Assembly (NCBI GenBank): GCA_027491255.1
Contig: JAIXWM010000081.1
Coordinates: forward strand, 81,739 to 145,738
DNA length: 64,000 bases
Direction of reading: 5' to 3'
From: Rubrivivax sp.
GTDB taxonomy: Bacteria > Pseudomonadota > Gammaproteobacteria > Burkholderiales > Burkholderiaceae_C
Each line of letters starts with the position of its first letter. The stretch's first letter is position 1. Under the pieces are notes generated by a model that saw nothing but the letters and a program-made list of their open reading frames with translations, was not told the DNA's origin and did not search any database. This document shows positions 14,723-24,374 of the stretch, piece after piece. The position numbers and the translations under genes were made by a program.

Positions 14723-17109
14723 CGCCCTGGCGCCCGCACCTCGAAGCGCACCGTCTGCAGTGTGCGGCCGCGGCCGTCGAGCAGCTTCAGCTCGTGGCGG
14801 CCAGGCTGCGGCGTCCAGCGCAGGGCCGCGCCCTGCCCGAGCCGGCGCCCGCCCAGCACCCAGGTCCCGGCCTCGCCCTCGAAGCGGATGCGCTGCACCT
14901 GGGGCGGCAGGTCGGGGTCGAGGGCGTAGACGCTGCCGTCGGCGGGGCTGCTGATCCCGATCGGCCTTGCCGTGGCCTGGGCCACGAGGGCGCCAGCACC
15001 GGCGCTGCCGGGCACGGGCGCCGTGCCGGCGATGAAGAGCTCCTCGCGCCCGGGTTCATGCTCGCCGACGCGCTCGAGCCGCACCCGCTGCACCCCCGGG
15101 GGTGGTGGCGGGGCGCGCGAGGGTTGCCCGGCATGCAGGTGCCGCACCAGCGCCTGCCACACCGGCGCCGCGCCGCTGACGCCGCTGACCGCGCGCATCG
15201 GCGCGCCGCTGGCATTGCCGACCCAGACGCCGACGGTGTAGCGATCGGTGTAGCCGATGCACCAGTTGTCGCGCATGTCCTTGCTCGTGCCGGTCTTGAC
15301 GGCGGCAAAGCCGCGCGTGACCAGGGCGCTGTCCAGGCCGAAGGTCAGGGTTCGCGCCGACGGGTCGGCCAGGATGTCGCCCACCAGGTGGGCGGTTGCG
15401 GGGTCGAGCACGCGCGTCGCCCGGCCACCGTCGGTGCTGCTGCCCGGGCTGGTGCGGGTGGCCTGGACGGGCTGCAGCACCGGGGCCGAGTGCAGGCCAC
15501 CGCGCGCCAGCGCGCGGTAGGCGTTGGTCAGCGCCAGCAGCGTGACGTCGCCGCTGCCGAGTGCGAGCGCGTGCCCGTACCAGCCCCCGGTCTGCGGCAA
15601 CGCCATGCCGAGCGCGTTCAGGCGTTCGTGCAGCGCGTCGGGCGGCAGCATCAGGCTGACGCGCAGGGCCGGCACGTTCAGGCTCGAGCCCAGCGCGGTG
15701 CGCGCGCTGACCCAGCCCTTGTAGCTGCGGTCGTAGTTCTGCGGCCGGTACACGCCGGTGCCGGTGGCCACCTGGGCCGGCGAGTCGTCGAGCAGGCTGG
15801 CGGGCGTCAGCAGGCGGCGTTCGAACGCCAGACCGTAGACGAAGGGCTTGATGGTCGAGCCCGGCTGGCGGCGCGCGAGCACACCGTCGACCTCCGCTGC
15901 CGACGAGCCCGCTCCGACCGAACCGACCCAGGCCCGCACCTCGCCGCTGGCGTTGTCGAGCACGACCACGGCGCCGTCTTCCACATGCCGGCCCGACAAC
16001 TCGGCCAACTGCGCGCGCAACTGGCGCACGGCCACGCGCTGCACGCCCGCGTCCAGCGTCGTGCGCACCTGGGGCGGCGCGTCGGGGCCGACGACCTGGC
16101 GTGCGAAGTGCGGCGCGATCTGCTCGCCCAGCGGCATGCCGCCGCGCCGCGCCAGGGCCTGCGCCGCCAAGCCACGCACGCCGGTGCAGTCGCGCTTCAT
16201 GAGTTCCAGCACGCCGCAGGCGCGGCGGCCCACGGTGTCGGCATCAGCCTGCGGTGCGCGCACCAAGGCGGCAGTGATCGCGGCCTCGTGCGCGTCCAGG
16301 CCGCGCGGGTGCTTGCCGAACAGGGTCTGAGCCAGCGCGTCGATGCCGACGATCTCGCCGCGCAGCGGCACCAGATTCAGGTAGGCCTCGAGGATCTCGT
16401 GCTTGCGCCAGCCCGACTCGAGCTCGCGCGCCACCACCACCTGGCCGAGCTTCTGCACCACACTGCGGCCTCCAGCCGGGCGCGCCAGGTCCTCGTCGAT
16501 CAGGCCGGCGAGCTGCATCGTCAGCGTCGATGCCCCACGCGTGCGCGTGTTCCACAGGTTTGCGAAGGCGCTGCGCGCCACTGCGCCCCAGTCGACACCG
16601 CTGTGCTCCCAGAAGCGCCGGTCCTCGCTCAGCACCACGGCCTGCAGCAGCACCGGCGACACCGCCTCCAGCGGCACCCAGGCCAGCCGGCGCGCGCGCG
16701 GGTCGGCGCGCAGCGTCTGTACCGGCACGCCATGACGGTCGAGGATGGTCACGTCCGAAGGCCGGTGCGCCGCGCGCACCTCCGCGAAACCTGGCACGCC
16801 CGCGAGGGCCGGCGTGCAGACCCCAACCGCCAGCGCGAGCGCCAGGACCTGGGCGGCGAGGCGCGAGAAATCGCCGGGCCGCCCCAAGATTTCTCGACCC
16901 CCTGGGGGGGCGGTCCGGGCGCAGCCCGGGCCTGGGGGCTCGCGGATCAAATCGCCGGGCCGCCCCAAGATTTCTCGACCCCCTCGGGGGGCGGTCCGGG
17001 CGCAGCCCGGGCCTGGGGGCTCGTGGATCCAATCGCCGGGCCGTCCCAAGATTTCTCGACCCCCTCGGGGGGCGGTCCGGGCGCAGCCCGGGCCAGGCTG
17101 CGGGTTCAC
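14704..17109 (-). CDS. pbpC: Penicillin-binding protein 1C
   Basis: A bifunctional peptidoglycan synthase of the inner membrane. From the GTG at 17109 it is 801 residues. A signal-anchor (LAAQVLALALAVGVCTPALA) appears only near residue 84, followed by the glycosyltransferase domain (SEDRRFWEHSGVDW, GASTLTMQLAGL), the transpeptidase domain with active-site Ser418 in GSTIK, the SLN motif and KTGTS, and a C-terminal BiPBP_C domain. The GTG overlaps the stop of the upstream alpha-2-macroglobulin gene (GTGA), indicating coupling. The first ~80 codons lie in an 81-bp triple repeat, so the ancestral start was probably moved or extended; an internal TTG in the last repeat is the other option. Pairing with alpha-2-macroglobulin is a known genomic association. 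Confidence 0.88.
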   Translation of the reverse strand: MNPQPGPGCARTAPRGGREILGRPGDWIHEPPGPGCARTAPRGGREILGRPGDLIREPPGPGCARTAPPGGREILGRPGDFSRLAAQVLALALAVGVCTPALAGVPGFAEVRAAHRPSDVTILDRHGVPVQTLRADPRARRLAWVPLEAVSPVLLQAVVLSEDRRFWEHSGVDWGAVARSAFANLWNTRTRGASTLTMQLAGLIDEDLARPAGGRSVVQKLGQVVVARELESGWRKHEILEAYLNLVPLRGEIVGIDALAQTLFGKHPRGLDAHEAAITAALVRAPQADADTVGRRACGVLELMKRDCTGVRGLAAQALARRGGMPLGEQIAPHFARQVVGPDAPPQVRTTLDAGVQRVAVRQLRAQLAELSGRHVEDGAVVVLDNASGEVRAWVGSVGAGSSAAEVDGVLARRQPGSTIKPFVYGLAFERRLLTPASLLDDSPAQVATGTGVYRPQNYDRSYKGWVSARTALGSSLNVPALRVSLMLPPDALHERLNALGMALPQTGGWYGHALALGSGDVTLLALTNAYRALARGGLHSAPVLQPVQATRTSPGSSTDGGRATRVLDPATAHLVGDILADPSARTLTFGLDSALVTRGFAAVKTGTSKDMRDNWCIGYTDRYTVGVWVGNASGAPMRAVSGVSGAAPVWQALVRHLHAGQPSRAPPPPPGVQRVRLERVGEHEPGREELFIAGTAPVPGSAGAGALVAQATARPIGISSPADGSVYALDPDLPPQVQRIRFEGEAGTWVLGGRRLGQGAALRWTPQPGRHELKLLDGRGRTLQTVRFEVRAPGRQPNQP
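16868..17094 (-). repeat. 81-bp direct repeat, 2.8 copies, at the start of pbpC
   Basis: Three copies of an 81-bp unit begin at about 16868, 16949 and 17030, differing at only a few positions. Each contains a GC palindrome of type GACCCCCTCGGGGGGC followed by GGGCGCAGCCCGGGCC, which looks like the palindromic intergenic repeats found widely in Burkholderiales. The unit is exactly 27 codons, so the frame stays open on the minus strand and would be translated as repeats of PGPGCARTAPRGGREILG if pbpC starts at the coupled GTG. Confidence 0.9.
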
Positions 17110-20100
17110 GGCGCCACCTCCCACACGGCGTTGGGCTGCTCGCCGTGGGTCTGCGGCGCGTACATGGCCTCCACGCGTGTGGGCGGCAGGCCGAAGCGGC
17201 CGGCGTGGTTCAGGCGCAGCGTGTACTCGACGACGTGCCGACCGCGCGGCATGAACTCGAAGTAGCTGCGAAAGGCCGTTGCGGCGCGTTCCTCGAAGGC
17301 CGGCCAGGCGCTGCCGGCGCGGCGCTCGCCGCGGGTGGCCAGGGCGCTGTCGCGCGCCAATCCCGTGCCGAGCACCGTGGCGCCGGCGGGCACGGGGTCG
17401 TCGACGACGACCCAGTTGCGGTCGCTCGCGGCGTCGATCTCCAGCCGCACGCGCACGATGTCGCCGCGCGTCCAGCGTGCCGGGTCCTGGCGCTGCACCG
17501 CGACGAGGCTGCGCGTGACGGCATAGCCCGCCCGCAGTGGCGCCTTCAGCGGCACGGCCGCGCGCGTCTGCAGCAGCACCCAGGGGCGCCCCGGGCCGTC
17601 GTGCGCCAGGCGCAGCGTCGCCGCGTCGGTGGGCCAGGGCAGGGTGATCGTGGCGCCCTCGGGCTGGCGCGCCCAGTCCACCGCCGCGGTCGCGCCGCTG
17701 CCCGGCGCCAGCGTCGCCACCGTGCGGCCCTGTACCGCCGTGGCTTCGAAGCGTGCCGAAAAACGCTCCAGCGCGAGCGCGCTCCAGGCATTGGCCGTGG
17801 TCGTGGACCAGGCGCCGCGCTGCTGCCGCTCCAGGTGTCCTGCCAGCAGGCGCGGCACGTCCTCGCGCCATGCGGGCTCCTCGAGGGCCGTCAGCATCAG
17901 GCGCGCAGCGTTGGCGTCGCTGCTGTCCATCAGCCACCACCAGGCCTCGTCTGCGGCTTGCAGCCGCAGCGCACCCGGCGAGCCGGCCAGGCGCGCGCGC
18001 AGCAGGCGCTGCACCTCCTGCAGGCGCTGCTCGCGGTCGGGCACCCCCTGCAGCCGCTTCAGCAGCGACCAGGCGTCGATCAGCGAGGTGGTCGGCCACT
18101 GGGCCGGCGCCGTGGCCAGGGTGTCGAGCATGCGCGGCCGGGCGCGGCCATGACGGGCCAGGGCTTCGATCGCCGCCAGCCGCCGCGCGTCCAGGTCGGG
18201 CCGGGGCGACCAGGTGTCGCGCTCGATGCGGCCCTCGACGAATGCGGTCAGGCCGTCGAGCATGCGCTCGCGCAGCGCCTGCGGCCAGCGCAGGCCGGCC
18301 TCGTCAGCGAGCGCCAGCAGGTAGGCGGTGAGGCGGTCGCTGCCGCGCGCCGCCTCGTCGGGGCGCGGTGGGAACCAGGCCGCCAGGCCGTCGTCGTCCA
18401 GGTAGGCGGGCAGCTGGTTGACCACCGCGGCCCACTGCTTCGCATCGCCCAGCCCCACGGCGCGCGAGGCCTGCTGCTCCAGGCAGGTGTAGGGGTAGGC
18501 CTCGAACCAGCGGCGCAAGCCCGGCAGCTGGCGGCCGAGACGCGGCTGCAAGGTCAGCGCGAGCCCGCCGTCCGTCACCCCTTGCGTGCGCAGCGCGCCG
18601 TCCGGCGCCTGCACCGGCCACGACACCGGGCCGTCGAGCTGCCGCAGCGTGGCCTGCAGCGTGCGCACCGGCACGGTGGAGCCGACGTCCTGTGCGAACT
18701 TCAGCCGGTCGCGCGCCAGTGCGGCGGCGCGTGGGGCAGGCGCGGGTGGCGCCGTCTGTCCCTGGGGCGTAGCGGGGCGCTGTGCGGAAGCGGCGGGCCG
18801 TGTCGGCGGGGCGGTACCTGGTTGCGCCGCAGGGTCCGGACGCTGCAGGGTTGAGGCAGGCAATTCCTCGGCGGCGGCCTCCCAGGTCAGGCGCGTGGCG
18901 TGGGCCGGCACCTCCACCGGCCAGCGCAGCTCGGCCGCGGTGCCGGGTTCGATGCGCTGCTCGCGCGGCGCCAGGGCCGGCAGCGCCTGCGCCCGGCCGC
19001 TGGTGTCCAGCGCCTGGCCGGCGAGCGTGGCGCGCACGGTCATCGCCCGGTCGGTCGTGTTGCGCAGTGTCAGCAGGGCCTCGAAGCGGTCGCCCTCGCG
19101 GACGGCCGGGGGCAGGCTGGCGATGAGCTGCAGGTCCTGGGCGACGCGAATGCTCGCGCTGCCGGTGCCGAAGCGCTGCGGCGACGGGGTTCGCCCGGCG
19201 CTGGGTGGCTCCACCGCATCGGCCACGGCCACCAGGCGGAAGGACGTCAGGGCATCGTTCAGCGGCACCTCGACCAGGGCCTCGCCGCGCTCGTCCAGGC
19301 GCACGCGCGGCTGCCACAGCAGCAGGGTGTCGAAGAGCTCGCGCGCGTCGCCGCGCCCGCCGCCGCCGCCGGCCGGAACGGCCTTGCGGCCGTGGTGGCG
19401 GCGGCCGATGATCTCGCCCTGCGCCGTGCTCGTGGCCACGCCCCAGTCGCGCGGCTGCATCATGGCCTGCAGCAGGTCCCAGGAGTCGTTGGGCCGCAAC
19501 GCCAGCAGGCCCTCGTCGACGGCGGCAAAGGCGAACTCGGCGCCGCGTGCCGGCTGGCCCGCGTGGGTGACGCGCACGCGCACCCGCGCGGTCTCGCGCA
19601 CCGCGTAGCGCGGCTTGTCGGGCAGCACGCTGACCTGCAGTTCGTGCTGCGCGGTGCCGACCTCCAGCGCCGCGACGCCAAGCTTGAAGGCGGGTTTGGC
19701 GAGGTCGACCATCGCCGTGGGCGCACGGTAGTCGCGGCGGTCGTGCCAGAAGCTGCGCAGCCATTCCAGCGGCTCGCTGGCGTCGAAGCCGAAGGCGTTG
19801 CGCCACGACATGTCGCGCAGACGGCCGCGCACCGCGAGCACGCTCACGTACACGTTGGGCGCCCAGCCGGGCTCGATCGGCACCTCCACCACCGGGTCGC
19901 TGCCGCGCAGGCGCACGACCTGGGTGCGGATCACGCCCTCGCGCTCGACGGCCACCAGTGCCGTGGCCTGGCGGAAAGGCATGCGCACCTGCAGCCGCGC
20001 GGTCTCGCCGGGCTGGTAGCGCTTCTTCTGCGGCAGCAGTTCGATGCGGTCGTCGTCGTCCTGCGCGAACCACAGCTCGCCCGCGCCGGTGATCCATAGG

Positions 20101-23100
20101 CTGGCCGCGGCTTCGCTGCGGTGACCGGCCTTGTCCCGCGTGCCCGCGATCAGCTCGACCTGACCGGCAGTGTCGAGCGCGGCGTCGCACTCGAGGCGGC
20201 CGCGGGCGTCGGCGCGGCCGCGGCACAGCACGCCGAGTTCGCGCCGCTCGACGTGGTTCTCCCAGGCGTAGAAGCCGCCGACCAGGCGCTTGCGCGTGCT
20301 GATGTCCTGGCGCAGCACGCCGCGCACCTCGAGCGCCTGCCCGGGCACGGGCCGACCCTCGGTGTCGAGCGCGAGCGCGGTGAACCGGGCACGTCCGCGG
20401 CTGGCCACCCACTCACGCGTCTGGATGCCGGCGACCACGGCGGCCGGCCACACCGGGGTCGAGGCCGCCACGGTCTGGATCTCGCCGTTGGGGTCGGTGA
20501 AGCTGAGCTCGGTGACGATCTCGCCCGGGCCGTCCAGTGCCGGCAGGTCTTTCAGCACGATGCGCGCCGCGCCCTCGCGACTGGTTTGCGCCCGCAGGCG
20601 GTCGGCAACGAGACGCCCCGAGGCCGCAGGCGCGTCCTCGTCCTGCGCGGCGGCGTCGTGCCGGGGCTGCGTGTCGCGCGGCGGCTCGAAGGAGAAGTCC
20701 TCGTGGCCGGCAAAGCGCGGCACGCGCGGGCGCAGCAGGGCGGTGGCGCGCAGCGGCGCCTGCGCATAGCCGCCGCCGTTGAGGTGGCGCAGCTGTGCGT
20801 CCAGTGCCAGCTCGCGTGGGGCGATGACCGCCATTCGCGGGCCGCTGAGGCGGGCGTCGACCAGCGGGACGCGGAACTCCTCAATCCGGAATTCGCCGGC
20901 AGCCCAGCGGCGCGCCGGCTCCTGCGGTCCGGTGCCGGGGCGTTCGAGCTCGACCCGCCAGACCCCGAGCCGTGCCCCGGCCGGGATGGCCCAACTCGAC
21001 ACCGCGCTGCGCGCGTCGGGCCATTCCAGCGCCTGCTCGTGCTCGTCGCCGCTGCCGACGTGGATGATCTTCAGCCGCGTCGGCAGGCGCGCCCGCTCGG
21101 GCAGCGCGAAGCCGGTGGCCGTCTGCAGGCGCAGGAAGTGCTTCATCGACACCGTCTCGCCGGCGCGCAGCAGCGTGCGGTCGAAGACCGTGTGCGCGCG
21201 CGAGTCGGCTTCCTGCGGCGCCCAGCCCGGGGGGCTGGCCGGCACGGCGAAGCGCCAGGGCTCGATCCCGCGCATCCAGCCGCTGAAGACGAACGCCATG
21301 TCGTTGCGGCCTCGGGCGTCGCGCTGGCGCGCGGTGACGAAAAGGCCATCCTCGCCGGCGCAAGCGGCGGCGCGCGCCGACAGGGCGCCGTCGACGCGCG
21401 CCAGTCCCAGGGCGTCGGTGCGCCCCTGCCACAGCCGCGTGCCCGCGCAGTCGTGCACGGCCACCTCGGCACCGGCCACGGGGCGGGCACGGTCCAGCGT
21501 CGTCACCCACACTGCGCTGCCGTCGCGCCCGTGCTTGAAGTGCACGCCCAGGTTGGTGACGAGCACGCCGGTGCGCACGTACATCGGCGCGGCCTGCGCG
21601 AGCAGCGCCTGCCCGAGCCGGCGCGACTCGATCTCGACCACGTGGTAGCCGGGCTCGGCGATCGGGATGCCGACGACCTCGGCCGCGCGCGCGTCGCCGG
21701 CCGCAGGCGGCGGCAGTGCCAGGCGCCGTGCCTGAGTGTCGCCGGCCAGCAGCGAGATCTCACGCGTGGCGATCATGCGCTCGACGCGCTGGCGCTGCTT
21801 GCGGCCCTGGGCGTCGGTGCTCTCCTGCCAGACATGCCACTCGGCCTGGGGGCGGCCGAGGTCGCGCGCGCTGAGCTGGGTCTCGTGGTGGCGCTGCAGG
21901 CGGTGGAACCAGCGCAGCACCTCGGCTTCGCCGTCGATGCGGCGGATGCGCACCTGGCCGCTGGCCGCGCCGGGGCCGAGGTCGGCCTGGACGCGGCGCA
22001 GCGTCACCGGGACGGCAGCCTGCTCGCCCCACTCGACGACGCCGAAAGGCGCGGCGGCGAACTTCGCCAGCGGTGGCGCCTGCGCAGTCGCGACCTCGAG
22101 CGGGAAGCTGCGCGCGTTGGCGAGCGCGCGCCCGCTCGCGTCGCGCAGGTCTGCGGGCAGCACGACGCGGTATCGCGTGAGCTCGGTCAGCGGCGCGGCA
22201 AAGCGGACCTGCTCGACTTCGGTCGAGCGATCGTCCTTGTCGAAGAGCGGAGCGAGGACGGCGCCTGCGGGCGTCTGGCCGGTTCCGACCGGTCCCAGCG
22301 TCTCCAGCCGCACCGCCGCCGCCTGGGCGCGTGCAACGCGCGTCGAGAAAGCCACTACCAGCGGCCGCAGTGGCATGCATGGTGATTGCGCGCGCTCGCG
22401 CTCACAGCTGAATTCGGCCGTGAAGGCGGGTCTGACGCGGTAGTCGAAGCGCTGCAACCGGGGCGGGGTCTGCGTGGTGGTGGTGCCGCCGGGCAGGTCG
22501 AGCGCGCTGTTCCACACCAGCCGCAGCCGGGCCTCGTTGGGCAGCGGGCGGGCGCAGGCAAGCACGGCCGTGCGCGCAGCCTCGCGCTGCAGACGCTGCG
22601 CGCGCAGCAGGGTTTCGCGCGCGGCGCCGCCCACGACGCGCACCGGCACACGTTCTCCCACGCCGTCGAGCTCGCAGTGCGCGCGCGCCACGACCTGCGC
22701 GTCGGACACCGGCCCGGTGAGTTGGAGCACGAAGTGCTGGTCCTCTTCGACCGACTCCCCCGGCGATGGCTGCATCTGGGCCACGGCAGGCCCGCCGGTG
22801 GAGAAGGCGAAGACGCGTGGCCCTTGCAGCGGCCCGTCCAGCCCCTGCCAGCCTTCGACGGCGCTGACTGTGCAGCGCAGTCCTGGGGGAGGCGGCTCGC
22901 GGAAGTCGACGATCCAGGTGCGCTCGTCGGCCCAGCGTCCGTCGGCCGGCAGGGTGGCCCCGGCACAGTCCAGTTTCACGGGCGCGGGGGAGGCGGCCGC
23001 ACCCAGGCGCACGACCGGCGCGTCGAACCCGATGCGCAACTGCGCGGCCTGGCCGACCTCGCCCTGCAGGCTGACCCCGGTGATGCGCGCGGCGAAAGCC

Positions 23101-23165
23101 GGCGCCGCGAGCGCAGCCAGCGCAAGCAGGACCAGCCGCCGGCGCGAGGCCCGGAGCTCGCGCAT
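17106..23165 (-). CDS. yfaS: Bacterial alpha-2-macroglobulin (YfaS-like)
   Basis: A 2019-residue periplasmic protein that in its family traps proteases entering through a breached envelope. The start at 23165 gives a clean signal peptide (LVLLALAALAAPAFA|ARITG). There is no lipobox cysteine, unlike E. coli YfaS, which is membrane-anchored. The macroglobulin domains run through the first 1100 residues; the bait/A2M region includes PRVRLDERGEALVEVPLNDALTSFR; the thioester motif CLEQ is intact at Cys1561 (YPYTCLEQQ), followed by the thioester and receptor-binding domains. It begins 22 bp after the dehydrogenase gene and is coupled to pbpC, so trapping and cell-wall repair are probably co-expressed. 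It is one of the longest genes in the window and shows no frame break. Confidence 0.9.
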   Translation of the reverse strand: MRELRASRRRLVLLALAALAAPAFAARITGVSLQGEVGQAAQLRIGFDAPVVRLGAAASPAPVKLDCAGATLPADGRWADERTWIVDFREPPPPGLRCTVSAVEGWQGLDGPLQGPRVFAFSTGGPAVAQMQPSPGESVEEDQHFVLQLTGPVSDAQVVARAHCELDGVGERVPVRVVGGAARETLLRAQRLQREAARTAVLACARPLPNEARLRLVWNSALDLPGGTTTTQTPPRLQRFDYRVRPAFTAEFSCERERAQSPCMPLRPLVVAFSTRVARAQAAAVRLETLGPVGTGQTPAGAVLAPLFDKDDRSTEVEQVRFAAPLTELTRYRVVLPADLRDASGRALANARSFPLEVATAQAPPLAKFAAAPFGVVEWGEQAAVPVTLRRVQADLGPGAASGQVRIRRIDGEAEVLRWFHRLQRHHETQLSARDLGRPQAEWHVWQESTDAQGRKQRQRVERMIATREISLLAGDTQARRLALPPPAAGDARAAEVVGIPIAEPGYHVVEIESRRLGQALLAQAAPMYVRTGVLVTNLGVHFKHGRDGSAVWVTTLDRARPVAGAEVAVHDCAGTRLWQGRTDALGLARVDGALSARAAACAGEDGLFVTARQRDARGRNDMAFVFSGWMRGIEPWRFAVPASPPGWAPQEADSRAHTVFDRTLLRAGETVSMKHFLRLQTATGFALPERARLPTRLKIIHVGSGDEHEQALEWPDARSAVSSWAIPAGARLGVWRVELERPGTGPQEPARRWAAGEFRIEEFRVPLVDARLSGPRMAVIAPRELALDAQLRHLNGGGYAQAPLRATALLRPRVPRFAGHEDFSFEPPRDTQPRHDAAAQDEDAPAASGRLVADRLRAQTSREGAARIVLKDLPALDGPGEIVTELSFTDPNGEIQTVAASTPVWPAAVVAGIQTREWVASRGRARFTALALDTEGRPVPGQALEVRGVLRQDISTRKRLVGGFYAWENHVERRELGVLCRGRADARGRLECDAALDTAGQVELIAGTRDKAGHRSEAAASLWITGAGELWFAQDDDDRIELLPQKKRYQPGETARLQVRMPFRQATALVAVEREGVIRTQVVRLRGSDPVVEVPIEPGWAPNVYVSVLAVRGRLRDMSWRNAFGFDASEPLEWLRSFWHDRRDYRAPTAMVDLAKPAFKLGVAALEVGTAQHELQVSVLPDKPRYAVRETARVRVRVTHAGQPARGAEFAFAAVDEGLLALRPNDSWDLLQAMMQPRDWGVATSTAQGEIIGRRHHGRKAVPAGGGGGRGDARELFDTLLLWQPRVRLDERGEALVEVPLNDALTSFRLVAVADAVEPPSAGRTPSPQRFGTGSASIRVAQDLQLIASLPPAVREGDRFEALLTLRNTTDRAMTVRATLAGQALDTSGRAQALPALAPREQRIEPGTAAELRWPVEVPAHATRLTWEAAAEELPASTLQRPDPAAQPGTAPPTRPAASAQRPATPQGQTAPPAPAPRAAALARDRLKFAQDVGSTVPVRTLQATLRQLDGPVSWPVQAPDGALRTQGVTDGGLALTLQPRLGRQLPGLRRWFEAYPYTCLEQQASRAVGLGDAKQWAAVVNQLPAYLDDDGLAAWFPPRPDEAARGSDRLTAYLLALADEAGLRWPQALRERMLDGLTAFVEGRIERDTWSPRPDLDARRLAAIEALARHGRARPRMLDTLATAPAQWPTTSLIDAWSLLKRLQGVPDREQRLQEVQRLLRARLAGSPGALRLQAADEAWWWLMDSSDANAARLMLTALEEPAWREDVPRLLAGHLERQQRGAWSTTTANAWSALALERFSARFEATAVQGRTVATLAPGSGATAAVDWARQPEGATITLPWPTDAATLRLAHDGPGRPWVLLQTRAAVPLKAPLRAGYAVTRSLVAVQRQDPARWTRGDIVRVRLEIDAASDRNWVVVDDPVPAGATVLGTGLARDSALATRGERRAGSAWPAFEERAATAFRSYFEFMPRGRHVVEYTLRLNHAGRFGLPPTRVEAMYAPQTHGEQPNAVWEVAP

Positions 23166-23187
23166 CTGCGTGGCCACTTTCCGGCGC

Positions 23188-24267
23188 TCAGGCCAGGCCT
23201 GCGGCCTGCTGCACCGCCTGCGGGTCCACGCCGAGCTTGCGCGCGGCCTCCAGGATCTCCTGCCAGGTGGTGGCATCCACCGGCACGCCCTGGGCGCTGC
23301 GCTGCGCGCGCGCGGCGCGCTCGGGCTCGCCGGCCACGAGCACCTCTTCGACGCCGGCGCGCGGTGGCGAGGCCTTGACCCAGTCGACGAAGGCGGCGGC
23401 CTCGCGTTCGAAGGCCTCGGTGCCGCCCAGCGCCGCCGGGTCCAGCAGCACGCACAGCATGCCGTTGAGCACGCGGCGCTTGCTGGCGTCGGCGTCGCGC
23501 TGCGTCATCCCGGCTGCGAGCGCGCCGCCGAGCAGTTCGCACATCACGGCCAGCCCGTAGCCCTTGTGTGTGCCGAAGGTCAGCAAGGCTCCCCAGGGCG
23601 GGATCACGCTGTAGCGCGGATCCTGGGTGTCGCGGCCCTGGTCGTCGATCAGGCAGCCCGGCGCCACGGGCTCGCCCTTGTTGTGCGCGACCCGGGTCTT
23701 GCCCTGGGCGATCATGCTGGTGGCGAAGTCCAGGATCACCGGCGGGCGGCCCGCCAGCGGCACGCCGATGCACACCGGGTTGGTGCCGAAGCGCGCGTCG
23801 CCGCCGCCGAAGGGTGCGACCACGTTGCGCGCGACGACGTTGACGAGGTGGATCGACACCAGTCCCGCGGCGGTGGCCTGCTCGGCCCAGGCGCCGATGC
23901 GCCCGATGTGGTGCGAGTTGCCGAGCGCGACGATGCAACTGCCGTGTCGACGTGCGCGCTCGATGCCCAGTGCCATGGCCTCGCGCCCGATGACCTGGCC
24001 GAAGCCCGCCTGCCCGTCCAGCCGCAGCAGCGCGCCGGCATCGACGACGGTCTGCACGTGCCGGTTCGGGAACAGGCCGCCTTCGAGGTAGGCCTCGGCG
24101 TAGCGCGGCAGCATGCCGATGCCGTGCGAGTCGTGGCCGGTCAGGTTGGCCTCGATCAGGTTGCCGGCGACGAGGCGAACCTCCTCGTCGTGGCTGCCGA
24201 AACCCCGCACCACGAGGTGCATGGCGGCGGTGAGTCGGTCAAGGGGAATGATGTGGTTGTGGGCCAT
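23188..24267 (-). CDS. Malate/L-lactate dehydrogenase (Ldh2 family) oxidoreductase
   Basis: A 359-residue cytoplasmic NAD(P)-dependent 2-hydroxyacid or imine dehydrogenase. Family motifs include NLTGHDSHGIGMLPRYAE (with the catalytic-type His), GNSHHIGRIGAWAEQA, GGGDARFGTNPVCIGVP and LLTFGTHKGYGLAVMCELL. Members act on malate, sulfolactate, ureidoglycolate or piperideine-carboxylate, so the substrate cannot be assigned from sequence. It is divergent from the Bug-type receptor at 24375 (107 bp between), a pairing that suggests the imported carboxylate is its substrate. The alpha-2-macroglobulin gene follows 22 bp downstream on the same strand, probably only as a run-on neighbour. Confidence 0.88.
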   Translation of the reverse strand: MAHNHIIPLDRLTAAMHLVVRGFGSHDEEVRLVAGNLIEANLTGHDSHGIGMLPRYAEAYLEGGLFPNRHVQTVVDAGALLRLDGQAGFGQVIGREAMALGIERARRHGSCIVALGNSHHIGRIGAWAEQATAAGLVSIHLVNVVARNVVAPFGGGDARFGTNPVCIGVPLAGRPPVILDFATSMIAQGKTRVAHNKGEPVAPGCLIDDQGRDTQDPRYSVIPPWGALLTFGTHKGYGLAVMCELLGGALAAGMTQRDADASKRRVLNGMLCVLLDPAALGGTEAFEREAAAFVDWVKASPPRAGVEEVLVAGEPERAARAQRSAQGVPVDATTWQEILEAARKLGVDPQAVQQAAGLA

Positions 24268-24374
24268 GGTGCGGTAGCGGGAGTGCGCAGGGCGCTGCGG
24301 GTTTGCCAGGGTGGCGGTCAGCCGAGCCCTGATCCTAGACTGCGGCGCCAGCCAACCGTCCTGGGGTAGACACC

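Noticed and set aside
12250..17265. 1671-codon plus-strand frame across imuB, pbpC and the repeats
   Set aside because: It is read through three genes in the wrong frame or strand; composition (Ala/Arg/Pro) is that of shadow translation.
14704..18099. Extension of the pbpC frame upstream of the alpha-2-macroglobulin stop
   Set aside because: The added part runs antiparallel in codon use to the alpha-2-macroglobulin gene on the same strand in another frame; the coupled GTG at 17109 is the furthest sensible start.
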